Source of the DNA: Blastocatellia bacterium UBA7656
GTDB taxonomy: Bacteria; Acidobacteriota; Blastocatellia; UBA7656
Length of the DNA: 64,000 bases
Reading direction: 5' to 3'
Assembly (NCBI GenBank): GCA_002483445.1
Contig: DLHY01000059.1
Coordinates: forward strand, 1-64,000
The position numbers were made by a program, and so were the translations under genes. Shown piece after piece: positions 17,621-25,757 of this stretch. The notes beneath the pieces are model-generated. The model searched no databases. It saw only the letters and a list, made by a program, of their open reading frames with translations, and was not told the origin of the DNA. Position 1 is the first letter of the stretch, and each line of letters opens with the position of its first letter.

Positions 17621-18715
17621 ATGAAAATCCTCGCAAGTGATAAATGGGCGAAGCGTGTCAGCCTGATCGCGCTCGCGCTGATGTTTCTGACCGTCGGGAC
17701 ATTTTCATCCGATGCATCGTCACAGAAAAAGAGTAAGGATAAAGATAAGGAATCATCTTCCTCGTCGGCTGACAGTCAAAGCAAGAAAGACAAAAAAGGC
17801 AAGAAAAGCAAAGCCAATAAAACGCCCAACGCTCCGACCGAACCGGGTACGCCTACCCTTTGGGAAGATCGAGGCGACGTATCGAGCCTCGACCTTTACT
17901 GGGGCATAGGGTCGGAAGAAGAGGCTCCCAAACCGCCTTTCACCTTCGACAAGGAAGACGTATCCGGCACCAATCCCAAGATCAAAGTCATCGATGCCAA
18001 CGGCGTGAGATGGAACGTCAAGTTTGACGAAGAGGTTCATGCCGAAGTCGCCTGCAGCCGATTGGTGTGGGCCGTAGGCTACAAGGTCGAAGAGAGTTAC
18101 TTCCTCCCCTCCGGCAAAGTAGACGGCGTAACGAAGCTGGGCCGCGCAAAGAAATTCGTCGGGTCGGACGGTTCGATCACCAACGCCATGTTCGAAAAGC
18201 GCCCCGACAATGTAGCTCGTCGCAACATCCTCTGGTCATGGGATTCGAATCCGTTCAACGGAACGAAAGAGTTGTCGGGACTTATAATCATGGCCGTTAT
18301 GCTCAACAACTGGGACGCGAAGGTCACTAATAATAATGCGCTCGGAATGTATGACGACGAAGGAAAGGTGAAGGACTATTACATAGTCGCCGACTGGGGC
18401 GGGACTCTGGGCAAGATGGGCAACTTCCTCTCGCACTCGAAATGGGACCCGGATGCTTTCACGAAGCAGGCTTTCATAGACGGCGTGTCGGGCAGTTCCC
18501 TGAAATTGCACTACACAGGCAAGGGCGGAAGCACGATGAAACAGGTTCCGCTTGAACACGCCCGATGGTTCGCAGGAATAGTGGGCCAGTTGAGCGACAA
18601 TCAGATTAGCGAAGCGTTCCGCGCTGCGGGCGCGTCGCAAACGGAGTCAAGCGCATTTTCTGCGCGCATACGCCAGAAGATCAACGAGCTTAAATCAGCC
18701 ACGGGCGTCCGTTGA
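17621..18715 (+). CDS. Secreted protein with possible atypical kinase core
   Basis: I do not recognise a named family. Visible parts: a signal peptide (about 1-33), a Lys/Ser/Asp-rich linker (34-75), then a globular domain. That domain has features that could be read as an atypical kinase fold: Lys134 in RWNVKF, Glu142 in a following helix, then LNNWDAKVTNNN (Asp232, Asn237-239) and IVADWGGTLG (Asp258), resembling the Lys-Glu, Asp-Asn and D-x-G positions of HipA, CotH or Fam20-type kinases. This comparison is inference from motif order only. AAGGAG precedes ATG 17621. The gene is convergent with the phytase gene, sharing a bidirectional terminator, and sits between two ATP-grasp/MFS loci. Confidence 0.5.
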   Translation: MKILASDKWAKRVSLIALALMFLTVGTFSSDASSQKKSKDKDKESSSSSADSQSKKDKKGKKSKANKTPNAPTEPGTPTLWEDRGDVSSLDLYWGIGSEEEAPKPPFTFDKEDVSGTNPKIKVIDANGVRWNVKFDEEVHAEVACSRLVWAVGYKVEESYFLPSGKVDGVTKLGRAKKFVGSDGSITNAMFEKRPDNVARRNILWSWDSNPFNGTKELSGLIIMAVMLNNWDAKVTNNNALGMYDDEGKVKDYYIVADWGGTLGKMGNFLSHSKWDPDAFTKQAFIDGVSGSSLKLHYTGKGGSTMKQVPLEHARWFAGIVGQLSDNQISEAFRAAGASQTESSAFSARIRQKINELKSATGVR

Positions 18716-18770
18716 GCTTGCAGGTGTCGGAGCGGGGCGCAACCTGACAGCTTGCGCCACTATTTCAGAG

Positions 18771-18812
18771 AAAATAAGAGCCGCGCCCAGTGATGAGCGC
18801 GGCTCTTATTTT
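18771..18812. terminator. Bidirectional intrinsic terminator
   Basis: A 16-bp perfect stem (AAAATAAGAGCCGCGC at 18771-18786 with its complement at 18797-18812), a 10-nt loop, and A-rich/T-rich flanks on both sides. It serves the convergent genes on either side. Confidence 0.9.
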
Positions 18813-18830
18813 TTCTCTGAGGCGCAGCGA

Positions 18831-20267
18831 TTATTTCTCTCGCTTGCCCATGATGGAGTCCCATGGCACGAGCTTGAAGTTCTGATTGCCCTTGTCGTTG
18901 ATGCCGTCCTGAACTATGAAGACGCCGTTCGGAAAAGCCGGGCCGAGGTTGGCCGTAGTCACCTCTATCCCGTCAGTCTCTTCAACGCCGTCCATATCGC
19001 CCGATACTATGCGGAAGGTCTTGACGTACTCGTTATTGCCTTCGCGCCGGTACACGACGAAGGAGTTATTACCCTGGCTTGATGCGATCAGATACCCTTC
19101 GCCGTTTTTTCCGTAAGCGATGGCCAGTCCTTCGACATCAGCGACGAGTTTTCCGCCGCCCGCTTCATCTATCAGACTGCCTTTGGTTTCCGCGTCCGGC
19201 TCGGCTCCGAATTTCCATATCCCTTTGGTTTCTTCCGCGAGATAGAAAAATCCCAGTTCATCATCCGCGACGCACCCTTCGACGGTTGTAGCGGCTTTGA
19301 GCGAGCGAACTTTTTTCGCATCGACCTTGCCGCCTGCGGCGAACAGTTCCCACTGTTCGACATCGCCGCTTTTCGCGGTCACGAAGTAGTAGAATTTTCC
19401 GGTCTTCTCGCTGCGGTACATGCAACAGCCGTAGGCTGTGACGGTGGTGATTTTTCGCGCCGCCACATTTTCAAGTTTGAGGGTCTCGGTGTTGAGCATG
19501 TAGATAGCTATGGTGTTGTCAGATCGATTCGAGGCGGTGATGAGCGGCACCGGTTGACCGCCGAGCAGGAAGCCATCCCTCAGATCGACGTTGTCGACTC
19601 TTCCGTCCGCCACGTATTGAAGCTCTTTCCCTTCGAGATCGTAGACGGCCAGTCCGCCCTGCTTGTCAGTGCCTATGATGAGACTGCGCGCCGGGTCTTT
19701 CGGATCGACCCAGATGGCCGGATCGTCCGCCGCATCGCCCGCGTTCGGAACGGGAGCAGTCTCGACTGTAGCTGCCACTTCTTCGATCACGCCCGCCGAT
19801 GACGGCGCAGCAGACCTGACCGGCTCGGAGTATTCTTCAGCCTTCGCTCTGGAACCGGCTTTCTCCTTCACCGACTCTGAAGAAGCGTCGGATTTATCCT
19901 TCTTCGATTTTTCCTTCTTTGACGAAGACTCTTCGCCTTTCTGTTTGTCTGAATCATCATCATCATCTTTGTCTTCGTCATCATCATCTTTGTCTTCGTC
20001 TTCGTCATCATCCTTATCTTCATCGTCGTCGTCTTTGTCTTTATCTTTCCGCTTCTTTGGTGACGACTCTTCTTCATCATCGGACTGCTTCTTCTTCGAT
20101 TCTTTGTCCGACTTCTTATCCGAAGACTTCTCGGTCTTCTTCTTCGAATCGGAATCCGAAATCTGCTTTTCGTCCTGAGCCAGCATCGCGGGAGCAAGGC
20201 AGAGAATGATTGCCAGAATCCCTACGAGGAATTTATTCCCTTTCAACCCCTTGAAATTGTCTCTCAT
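18831..20267 (-). CDS. Beta-propeller phytase (3-phytase type)
   Basis: Secreted Ca-dependent enzyme that removes phosphate from phytate (inositol hexakisphosphate). The catalytic part (about 165-478) has the family signatures DAADDPAIWVDPKDPARSLI, VDNVDLRDGF, AYGCCMYRSEKTGKFYYF, VEGCVADDELGFFYLAEE and VADVEGLAIAYG, in the usual order for the six-bladed propeller. A signal peptide (1-31) is followed by a roughly 110-residue tract of almost only Asp, Glu, Lys and Ser, encoded by a DNA repeat of TCATCATC/TTTGTC type; this is longer than in known phytases and might bind Ca2+ or the surface. Start ATG 20267, or GTG 20270, after GAGAGG. Convergent with 17621. Confidence 0.88.
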   Translation of the reverse strand: MRDNFKGLKGNKFLVGILAIILCLAPAMLAQDEKQISDSDSKKKTEKSSDKKSDKESKKKQSDDEEESSPKKRKDKDKDDDDEDKDDDEDEDKDDDDEDKDDDDDSDKQKGEESSSKKEKSKKDKSDASSESVKEKAGSRAKAEEYSEPVRSAAPSSAGVIEEVAATVETAPVPNAGDAADDPAIWVDPKDPARSLIIGTDKQGGLAVYDLEGKELQYVADGRVDNVDLRDGFLLGGQPVPLITASNRSDNTIAIYMLNTETLKLENVAARKITTVTAYGCCMYRSEKTGKFYYFVTAKSGDVEQWELFAAGGKVDAKKVRSLKAATTVEGCVADDELGFFYLAEETKGIWKFGAEPDAETKGSLIDEAGGGKLVADVEGLAIAYGKNGEGYLIASSQGNNSFVVYRREGNNEYVKTFRIVSGDMDGVEETDGIEVTTANLGPAFPNGVFIVQDGINDKGNQNFKLVPWDSIMGKREK

Positions 20268-20600
20268 CACCTGAACCTCTCTCTTTGCGTTAGAATTTCG
20301 ACACCTGTATGGAGAACCCCAGCGCCGTTTTTTACATACCCTGCTTTTTCACCTTTTTTGGGAGACGCCATCAAGACTGCCTGACGACTCTGATGACCAG
20401 ATAACGGTCAACCCCGGATTTGATGGTCATCCCGGCAATCGAGTTTACTATGACTCGAAAATAAAATCAGGATATTTTATTGCATCTTCATTGTCCCACC
20501 CCTGCTCCCATAAATAACGCGAGGCGCGCGGATTTGGATGGCTCACGCAGTGGAATCAGACTCCGACCCTCGCGCAACAGGCGGAATTTTATGTTCGACT

Positions 20601-20628
20601 TTGATAGCCCCGCAACGAGGTATATAAT
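20601..20628 (+). promoter_or_regulatory. Predicted sigma70-type promoter of the ATP-grasp/MFS operon
   Basis: TTGATA (20601-20606) and a perfect TATAAT (20623-20628) separated by 16 bp, about 38 bp upstream of the first ATP-grasp start, in an otherwise empty gap (20268-20665) between divergent genes. GAGG at 20655-20658 is the ribosome-binding site. Confidence 0.6.
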
Positions 20629-20665
20629 CTCGGTGCCTTTGAGAACCTAGTAGCGAGGCCAGAAC

Positions 20666-21475
20666 ATGCACGTCGGAGTCGTCGTTGAAAATCGTTATCT
20701 CGCTCAGAGTCAGCCCGCGGGTCTCGTCTCTGCGCTCAGGGAACGCGGCCATCAGGTCACGTTGATCGACCCGCAGAAAACCTCTTACTCTCTGCTCGAT
20801 GATCGATGGATGGAAGGGTTCGACCTTCTTGCAGGTCGAGGCCGCAGCTACGGATTGATGTGCCTGATGGAATGGGCCGAGTATCGCGGTCTTGTGACCA
20901 TCAATCGCAAATCGGCCATAGCTTCAGTCTATAACAAAGCGGATATGGCCGTCTCGCTCGCCACTGCTGGAATCCGAACGCCTGAAACATTCCTCGGCAA
21001 CGTCGAGTGTCTGGCAAATGAAATCGAAGGCTCCGCTTATCCGCTCATACTCAAACCGATTTTCGGAGATAATTCTCAGGGGCTTTTAGTCATACATGCG
21101 CCCGAAGAACTGGCCCGCGTGAAGTGGCAGGACCCTGTCGCTTTGGTTCAAAGTTATATTCCGACCGATGGCTATGATCTGAAACTTTACGGCATAGGCC
21201 ATAAGATATGGCCCGTGCGAAAACCTTCGCCCTTCAACAAACCTACGGATGACGGCGCGAAATCGGGCGAGGTGCAGCTTACTCCCGCGCTTGAAGAACT
21301 GGGCCGCCGATGCGGAGAGATTTTCGGGCTTGAGCTTTACGGAGTCGATTGCATAGAAACTCCAGACGGGCCGCTCGTCATAGAGATAAACGATTATCCC
21401 AATTACACCGGCGTTCCCCGCGCGAACGAGACGCTTGCCGATTACGTCATAAGCCGCGCGCAAAAAGAGGCGTGA
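20666..21475 (+). CDS. ATP-grasp enzyme of the RimK/ITPK type (copy 2)
   Basis: First gene of a five-gene operon. Same fold as the 12447 gene: LILKPIFGDNSQGLLVIH (nucleotide-binding loop), DLKLYGIGHKIWPVRKPS (second lobe), LELYGVDCIE and VIEINDYPNYTGVP at the metal site. The terminal motif is EINDYPNYTGV rather than NxFPGY, so this copy is the most diverged. N-terminal MHVGVVVENRYLAQSQPAGL is a separate alpha/beta lobe. Its stop overlaps the next start (TGATG), which implies translational coupling. A substrate such as an inositol phosphate, a sugar acid or an amino acid cannot be decided from sequence. Confidence 0.72.
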   Translation: MHVGVVVENRYLAQSQPAGLVSALRERGHQVTLIDPQKTSYSLLDDRWMEGFDLLAGRGRSYGLMCLMEWAEYRGLVTINRKSAIASVYNKADMAVSLATAGIRTPETFLGNVECLANEIEGSAYPLILKPIFGDNSQGLLVIHAPEELARVKWQDPVALVQSYIPTDGYDLKLYGIGHKIWPVRKPSPFNKPTDDGAKSGEVQLTPALEELGRRCGEIFGLELYGVDCIETPDGPLVIEINDYPNYTGVPRANETLADYVISRAQKEA

Positions 21476-22290
21476 TGAAAATAGGCGTGATAACGAGCCG
21501 CAGCAAATCGTCTGCTGATAAATCCGTCATGCAGCAGGCCGCGCTGTTGCTTACGGAGCGCGGAGCCGCAATCGAGCAGATAGTCCCGGAAGATGGTCTA
21601 ATCGATGTCTGCAAAATAAAAGTCGAGCATGATCTCTACATTCTCAAATCGGGAAGCGAAGCGGCTATGGCTCTGGCCTGGGCGCTCGATCTGGAAGGCG
21701 CAAAGATTCTCAATCCATACTCTTCGGTTGCGATGATGAAAGACAAGATCATCGCAACGCGCAGGCTTCAACGCGAGGGCGTGCCATTGCCTGCGACTTA
21801 CATCGCGGATCGCGCCGAGAGGTTTGCAGAATTGCTCGACGAGGGGCCGATGGTCATCAAGCCATATCGCGGAGGCTCGCAGGGGCGAGGAGTGCGCATA
21901 GTTCGCGATCGAAGCGAGCTTGATGAAATAGAATCAGGCAGTGTGCTTTTCGCGCAGCGATATCATCAACCCGACGGGCGCGATCATAAAATTTATCGGA
22001 TAGGCGATCAGATATTCGGCGTGATGCGAGTCTGGCCGCCTCGAACTTATGAGGACAAACTGGGCGAGCCTTTCGAAGTCTCGGCGGAGATGAGAGAGAT
22101 AACTCTCGGCTGCGGTCGCGCGTTTGGAGTCGATCTTTACGGAATCGATATCATCGTGAGCGAAGGCAAACTTTATACGGTCGACATCAACACATTTCCG
22201 GGATTCAAGGGAGTGCCTGACGCCGCGCGACGGCTTGCCGATTACATCGAATCGAAATTGAGCGGCAGCCCCGTCATCGTTGAAGAATAG
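21475..22290 (+). CDS. ATP-grasp enzyme of the RimK/ITPK type (copy 3)
   Basis: Starts at ATG 21475, overlapping the previous stop, and encodes 271 residues. Key parts: MKIGVITSRSKSSADKSVMQ at the N-terminus, MVIKPYRGGSQGRGVRIV for ATP binding, DHKIYRIGDQIFGVMRVWP, then FGVDLYGIDIIV and TVDINTFPGFKGVPDAARRL. The ending matches inositol trisphosphate kinases (DINAFPGYEGV in the human enzyme as I recall it). A repeat-rich 153-bp gap separates it from the next copy. Confidence 0.75.
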   Translation: MKIGVITSRSKSSADKSVMQQAALLLTERGAAIEQIVPEDGLIDVCKIKVEHDLYILKSGSEAAMALAWALDLEGAKILNPYSSVAMMKDKIIATRRLQREGVPLPATYIADRAERFAELLDEGPMVIKPYRGGSQGRGVRIVRDRSELDEIESGSVLFAQRYHQPDGRDHKIYRIGDQIFGVMRVWPPRTYEDKLGEPFEVSAEMREITLGCGRAFGVDLYGIDIIVSEGKLYTVDINTFPGFKGVPDAARRLADYIESKLSGSPVIVEE

Positions 22291-22295
22291 AAAAC

Positions 22296-22443
22296 AGCCT
22301 GGGAGCGCACGCATCTTGCGTGCAAGGCTTCAGGTGTCAACTGATGCTCGAATGCGTAAGGCCAGCAGGCAGGATGCCTGCGCTCCCAGGGCTTTGAAAA
22401 TCAAACGCAAGCCCGCAGGCTTGCTCTACATAATGGAGAAACT
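22296..22443. repeat. Inverted intergenic repeat inside the ATP-grasp operon
   Basis: Two inverted copies of a GGGAGCGCAxGCATCxTGCxTGC element (about 22300-22322 and 22363-22387), each carrying its own small palindrome, followed by a third GCCCGCAGGCTTGC hairpin near 22411. The last bases provide GGAG at 22435-22438 for the next gene. It probably folds strongly in RNA and might modulate expression of the downstream half of the operon. Confidence 0.65.
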
Positions 22444-23271
22444 ATGAAATTGTACTTCATGATCGTGCGCAGAGTCCCTCCGGTTCCCAGCCCTGTTCTG
22501 GTCGAAGCCTACGACATACTTCGACGGCGAGGATACGAAGTCGCGGAGAGCATCGCCGAAGAAATGCTTCAGCAGCCCGAAGACCTCCGTCCCTCGCACG
22601 ATCTTTACATACTGAAATCTCACACCGAGCTTTCATTGAGCCTCGCCGGAATCCTTCATTGTCGCGGCGCGCGATTGCTCAACCCTTATCCGGCGTGCGC
22701 GCTGACACAAAACAAAATCGTCGTGTCGAATCTTTTGCAGCAGGCCAAAGTCCCGGCTCCGCGCTCGTGGGTCACGGACGATTTGAGCCTGCTCAAGCCT
22801 CTGGCCGAAGATAAGACTCTCATCATCAAGCCTCACCTCGGACACCGCGGCGCGGGCATCTACAAGATCGAAAAACCTGAAGACCTCGATTCTATTCCGA
22901 AACCGCAGGCTCCCGTAATCATTCAGGAATTCATTCCCGGCACGGGTGAAGACCTGAAAGTTTATTGTGTGGGCGAACAGATATTCGGCGTGAAGAAACC
23001 TTTTTCCGAAACCAGTTTCACCGTTCCCGGTCGCCCGGTCGAGATAAGCGAAGAGGTTCGACAACTGGCCATTCGCACGGGCAAGGTCTGCGGTCTGGGA
23101 CTCTACGGACTCGATATCATAGAAAGTCCGCAGGGGCCGTTCGTCGTCGATGTGAATTACTTCCCCGGTTACAAGGGCGTGCCTGATGCGGCGAAAATGA
23201 TTGCCGATTATGTCGACGACTACGCGCAGGAACGAGTCCGCCTCGACCCTCCGGGTCAGTTCGTCGGATAG
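22444..23271 (+). CDS. ATP-grasp enzyme of the RimK/ITPK type (copy 4)
   Basis: A 275-residue ATP-grasp protein: LIIKPHLGHRGAGIYKIE for nucleotide binding, EDLKVYCVGEQIFGVKKPFS, LGLYGLDIIES and FVVDVNYFPGYKGVPDAAKM. Of the four copies its C-terminal end is closest to the plant/animal inositol 1,3,4-trisphosphate 5/6-kinase signature DxNYFPGY. GGAG lies 5 nt upstream of ATG 22444. The next gene, an MFS transporter, begins 4 bp after the stop. Confidence 0.77.
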   Translation: MKLYFMIVRRVPPVPSPVLVEAYDILRRRGYEVAESIAEEMLQQPEDLRPSHDLYILKSHTELSLSLAGILHCRGARLLNPYPACALTQNKIVVSNLLQQAKVPAPRSWVTDDLSLLKPLAEDKTLIIKPHLGHRGAGIYKIEKPEDLDSIPKPQAPVIIQEFIPGTGEDLKVYCVGEQIFGVKKPFSETSFTVPGRPVEISEEVRQLAIRTGKVCGLGLYGLDIIESPQGPFVVDVNYFPGYKGVPDAAKMIADYVDDYAQERVRLDPPGQFVG

Positions 23272-23275
23272 CGCG

Positions 23276-24544
23276 ATGCGAATAAAAAACGGCCAGATAA
23301 ATCCTTCGCTTCTGGCTATCATCGCAGAAGGATTCTTTTCGCGCCTGAGCTTCGGCCTCATAAGCTTCGCGCTTCCCGTCTACGCTTATCGTCATCTCGG
23401 GTTGAGTCTCGCGGAAACGGGCGTTTTGTTTTCGCTCAACCTGATCGCAGAGCAATTGTTCAAACCTGCGATGGGATGGGTGGCTGATCGCTTCGGCCTC
23501 AAACGCTCTTTCACAATTTCGATAGCTCTTCGCAGCCTTGTAGCTTTGCTGTTCGCTTTCGCGGGTCAGGCGTGGCAGGTCTATTTGATTCGCCTGCTGC
23601 ACGGCGTATCGGAATCGTTGCGCGATCCTTCGGTCACGGCGCTCATAGCTGAAAACGGCGGCAAGGGGACTCTGGCTTCATCCTTCGCGTGGTACACGAC
23701 GGCCAAGACCACTGCCGGGTCAATAGGCAAAGCGGCAGGCGGGCTGCTGCTCGCCTTCACTGCTTACAATTATGCGGCGGTTTTTTATGTTGCGTTCGCT
23801 CTCTCGATACTGCCGCTTTACGTTGTCGCGCGCTACGTGCCTGAAACTCGTTTGCACCTTGAAACGGATGAAGCGACAGAGGAGCCTGTTGAAAAGAGCG
23901 TCGAGCAGACGAAGATACTGCCGTTCGTGATGCTGGGCTTTTTGATTTCAGGCGCGGCCAATATGATGAGCAATCTGTTTCCTATTCTCGCGATGGAATA
24001 CGCTCATCTCAGCGCGGCTCAGACAGGCATCATCTACATGGTATCGCTCGTCTTCGTCCTTTTCTCCGGGCCGATGTTCGGATGGTTGTCGGATAATGTC
24101 AGCCATCGCTTCGTGCTTCTGGTTCGCGGGGTAGCGAACACCCTCTCTTCTGTGGTCTACTTCGCTGCGCCCACGCTCATCGGCATCGGCGCGGGAAAGG
24201 TTGCTGATGATATGGGCAAAGCGGCTTTTCGTCCGGCGTGGGGCGCGCTGATGGCTCATGTGTCGGGCTTTGATCGCAAACGTAGGGCGCGCACTTTGAG
24301 TTATCTGAGCATGGGCGAGGGAATGGGCGAGATACTCGGCCCCGTCCTTGCTGGAGCGATATGGAGCGTCTGGGGCATCCCGGCGGTGCTTGGAGTGCGG
24401 GTCGGGCTGGCTCTCATAAGCGAGATTTACGCATTGATTCTCAACGAGCCTTTGCAGAAAATTATGCGCCGGGAATCGGAAACAGAGCGCGTAGACGGAT
24501 TCGCGCAGCAACCTTCTCTGGCCGGTCAGGCTTCTGAGAGTTGA
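23276..24544 (+). CDS. Major facilitator superfamily transporter
   Basis: A 12-helix inner-membrane carrier of 422 residues; ATG 23276 is chosen since the earlier frame overlaps the upstream coding end. The loop motif ADRFGLKRSFTISIALR after helix 2 is the MFS signature. SFAWYTTAKTTAGSIGKA and DDMGKAAFRPAWGALMAHVS are shared almost word for word with the transporter part of the fusion protein at 13313 (SWYTTTKSTSGGIGEA, DEIGKAAFKPTWGAIAAKVS), so the two are paralogs. Family members of this type are uncharacterised drug or metabolite exporters. Operon position implies transport of the product or substrate of the ATP-grasp enzymes. Confidence 0.82.
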   Translation: MRIKNGQINPSLLAIIAEGFFSRLSFGLISFALPVYAYRHLGLSLAETGVLFSLNLIAEQLFKPAMGWVADRFGLKRSFTISIALRSLVALLFAFAGQAWQVYLIRLLHGVSESLRDPSVTALIAENGGKGTLASSFAWYTTAKTTAGSIGKAAGGLLLAFTAYNYAAVFYVAFALSILPLYVVARYVPETRLHLETDEATEEPVEKSVEQTKILPFVMLGFLISGAANMMSNLFPILAMEYAHLSAAQTGIIYMVSLVFVLFSGPMFGWLSDNVSHRFVLLVRGVANTLSSVVYFAAPTLIGIGAGKVADDMGKAAFRPAWGALMAHVSGFDRKRRARTLSYLSMGEGMGEILGPVLAGAIWSVWGIPAVLGVRVGLALISEIYALILNEPLQKIMRRESETERVDGFAQQPSLAGQASES

Positions 24545-24577
24545 TGAAATCGGAGTTTTGAGAAAGGAGATTTGACA

Positions 24578-25723
24578 ATGAAAAAAGACAAAGACGATAA
24601 AATGTCGGCGATAGAAGCTGAGTATAGAGTTATAGAAGAAGAAAAAGATGCGCGCGAGCCTCTCAGTCCTTCGACGAAAAGCAATATGCCCGGATTGATC
24701 ATAGCTATCCTGCTGGTCGCAATCGTCGCGACCGGCGGAATCGCTTATTATGTCATGCGCGGCGATTCGCATAACGCGCCCAATCAGAATTCAAGCGCGT
24801 CAAACACGGGCCAGAACGCAGGCCAGCAAACCGCCACACCGCAGGGAAATCAGCCGCCTTCGCAGACGCCCGCCACGCCTATGAATGCCGGCTTCGGCGT
24901 GCCTTTTCTGGGCGAAAAATTCGAAGCGTCGGGAGTGGTTCATCTCCCAGGAACGGACACCGTGGTGTTTATCGATGACAGCCGCTCGTTCGAAGTTTTC
25001 ACTATGCGCATCAACGACGCGGGGCAGCAGGTCGGCGCGGTCCGCTCCGTTCGCCTCGGCGCAGGAATAGAAAACCCTGAAGGCATCACCTTCGACGGGA
25101 CTTATTTTTATGTGGTCGGTTCGCAGTCGAAGCCCAAGAAAGGCGCTGCCAATGCCATAGCTCGGTTCACTATGGATCAAAACTCGCAGGTGGTTTCGAA
25201 TCTCGCCGTCATCCCGAATTTTCGCACTTTACTCCTGAGCCGTGTGGCAGAACTGCGAGGCGTGGGCGAGCTTGAAGGCGACGACGGAGGACTCAACATC
25301 GAAGGCATAGCGTGGGACCCCGAAGGCAAACGATTGATGCTCGGTCTTCGCTCGCCGATACTCAACGGTCAGGCGCTCATTCTTCCCGTCGGGCTTCGCG
25401 ACGCTGGCGGCCCTTTCACCAGCGACAATCTTCAACTCGAAAACGCGCGCCCCATTGCTGTGTTTCTTGAGCAGTCAGGCATCCGCGATATTCAGTATGA
25501 CAGCCGGTTGAAAACCTTTCTGCTGATTTCTGGCGCTCCCGAAAACGTCCGTCGAGGCATCTTCGCCGTCTGGGAGTGGGACGGACGCAGCGGGCAGCCG
25601 CGTCAGCGCGCGCTGCTCGACAGTCGCATGAAACCTGAAGGCATCACTCAGGCGAGAGTGGGAGATAAGGATTTTATATTTATCGTCTGCGACGAGAATC
25701 GATACCTGAGACTGGATTATTAG
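24578..25723 (+). CDS. Membrane-anchored DUF3616 beta-propeller protein
   Basis: Last gene of the ATP-grasp/MFS operon. A charged cytoplasmic tail (1-38), one membrane helix (about 40-61), a Gln/Asn/Pro-rich linker, then an extracytoplasmic propeller. GLNIEGIAWDPEGKRLMLG and the following LRSPILNGQALILPV are the DUF3616 hallmark, related in fold to phytase-like propellers. No catalytic residue can be assigned. ATG 24578 has AAAGGAG at 24563-24569, 8 nt upstream. Its presence beside ATP-grasp enzymes and near a genuine beta-propeller phytase suggests it binds or processes the same kind of extracellular substrate, which is inference. Confidence 0.7.
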   Translation: MKKDKDDKMSAIEAEYRVIEEEKDAREPLSPSTKSNMPGLIIAILLVAIVATGGIAYYVMRGDSHNAPNQNSSASNTGQNAGQQTATPQGNQPPSQTPATPMNAGFGVPFLGEKFEASGVVHLPGTDTVVFIDDSRSFEVFTMRINDAGQQVGAVRSVRLGAGIENPEGITFDGTYFYVVGSQSKPKKGAANAIARFTMDQNSQVVSNLAVIPNFRTLLLSRVAELRGVGELEGDDGGLNIEGIAWDPEGKRLMLGLRSPILNGQALILPVGLRDAGGPFTSDNLQLENARPIAVFLEQSGIRDIQYDSRLKTFLLISGAPENVRRGIFAVWEWDGRSGQPRQRALLDSRMKPEGITQARVGDKDFIFIVCDENRYLRLDY

Positions 25724-25757
25724 CACAAATGCAGGGGCAGGGACGAACCCTGCCCTG

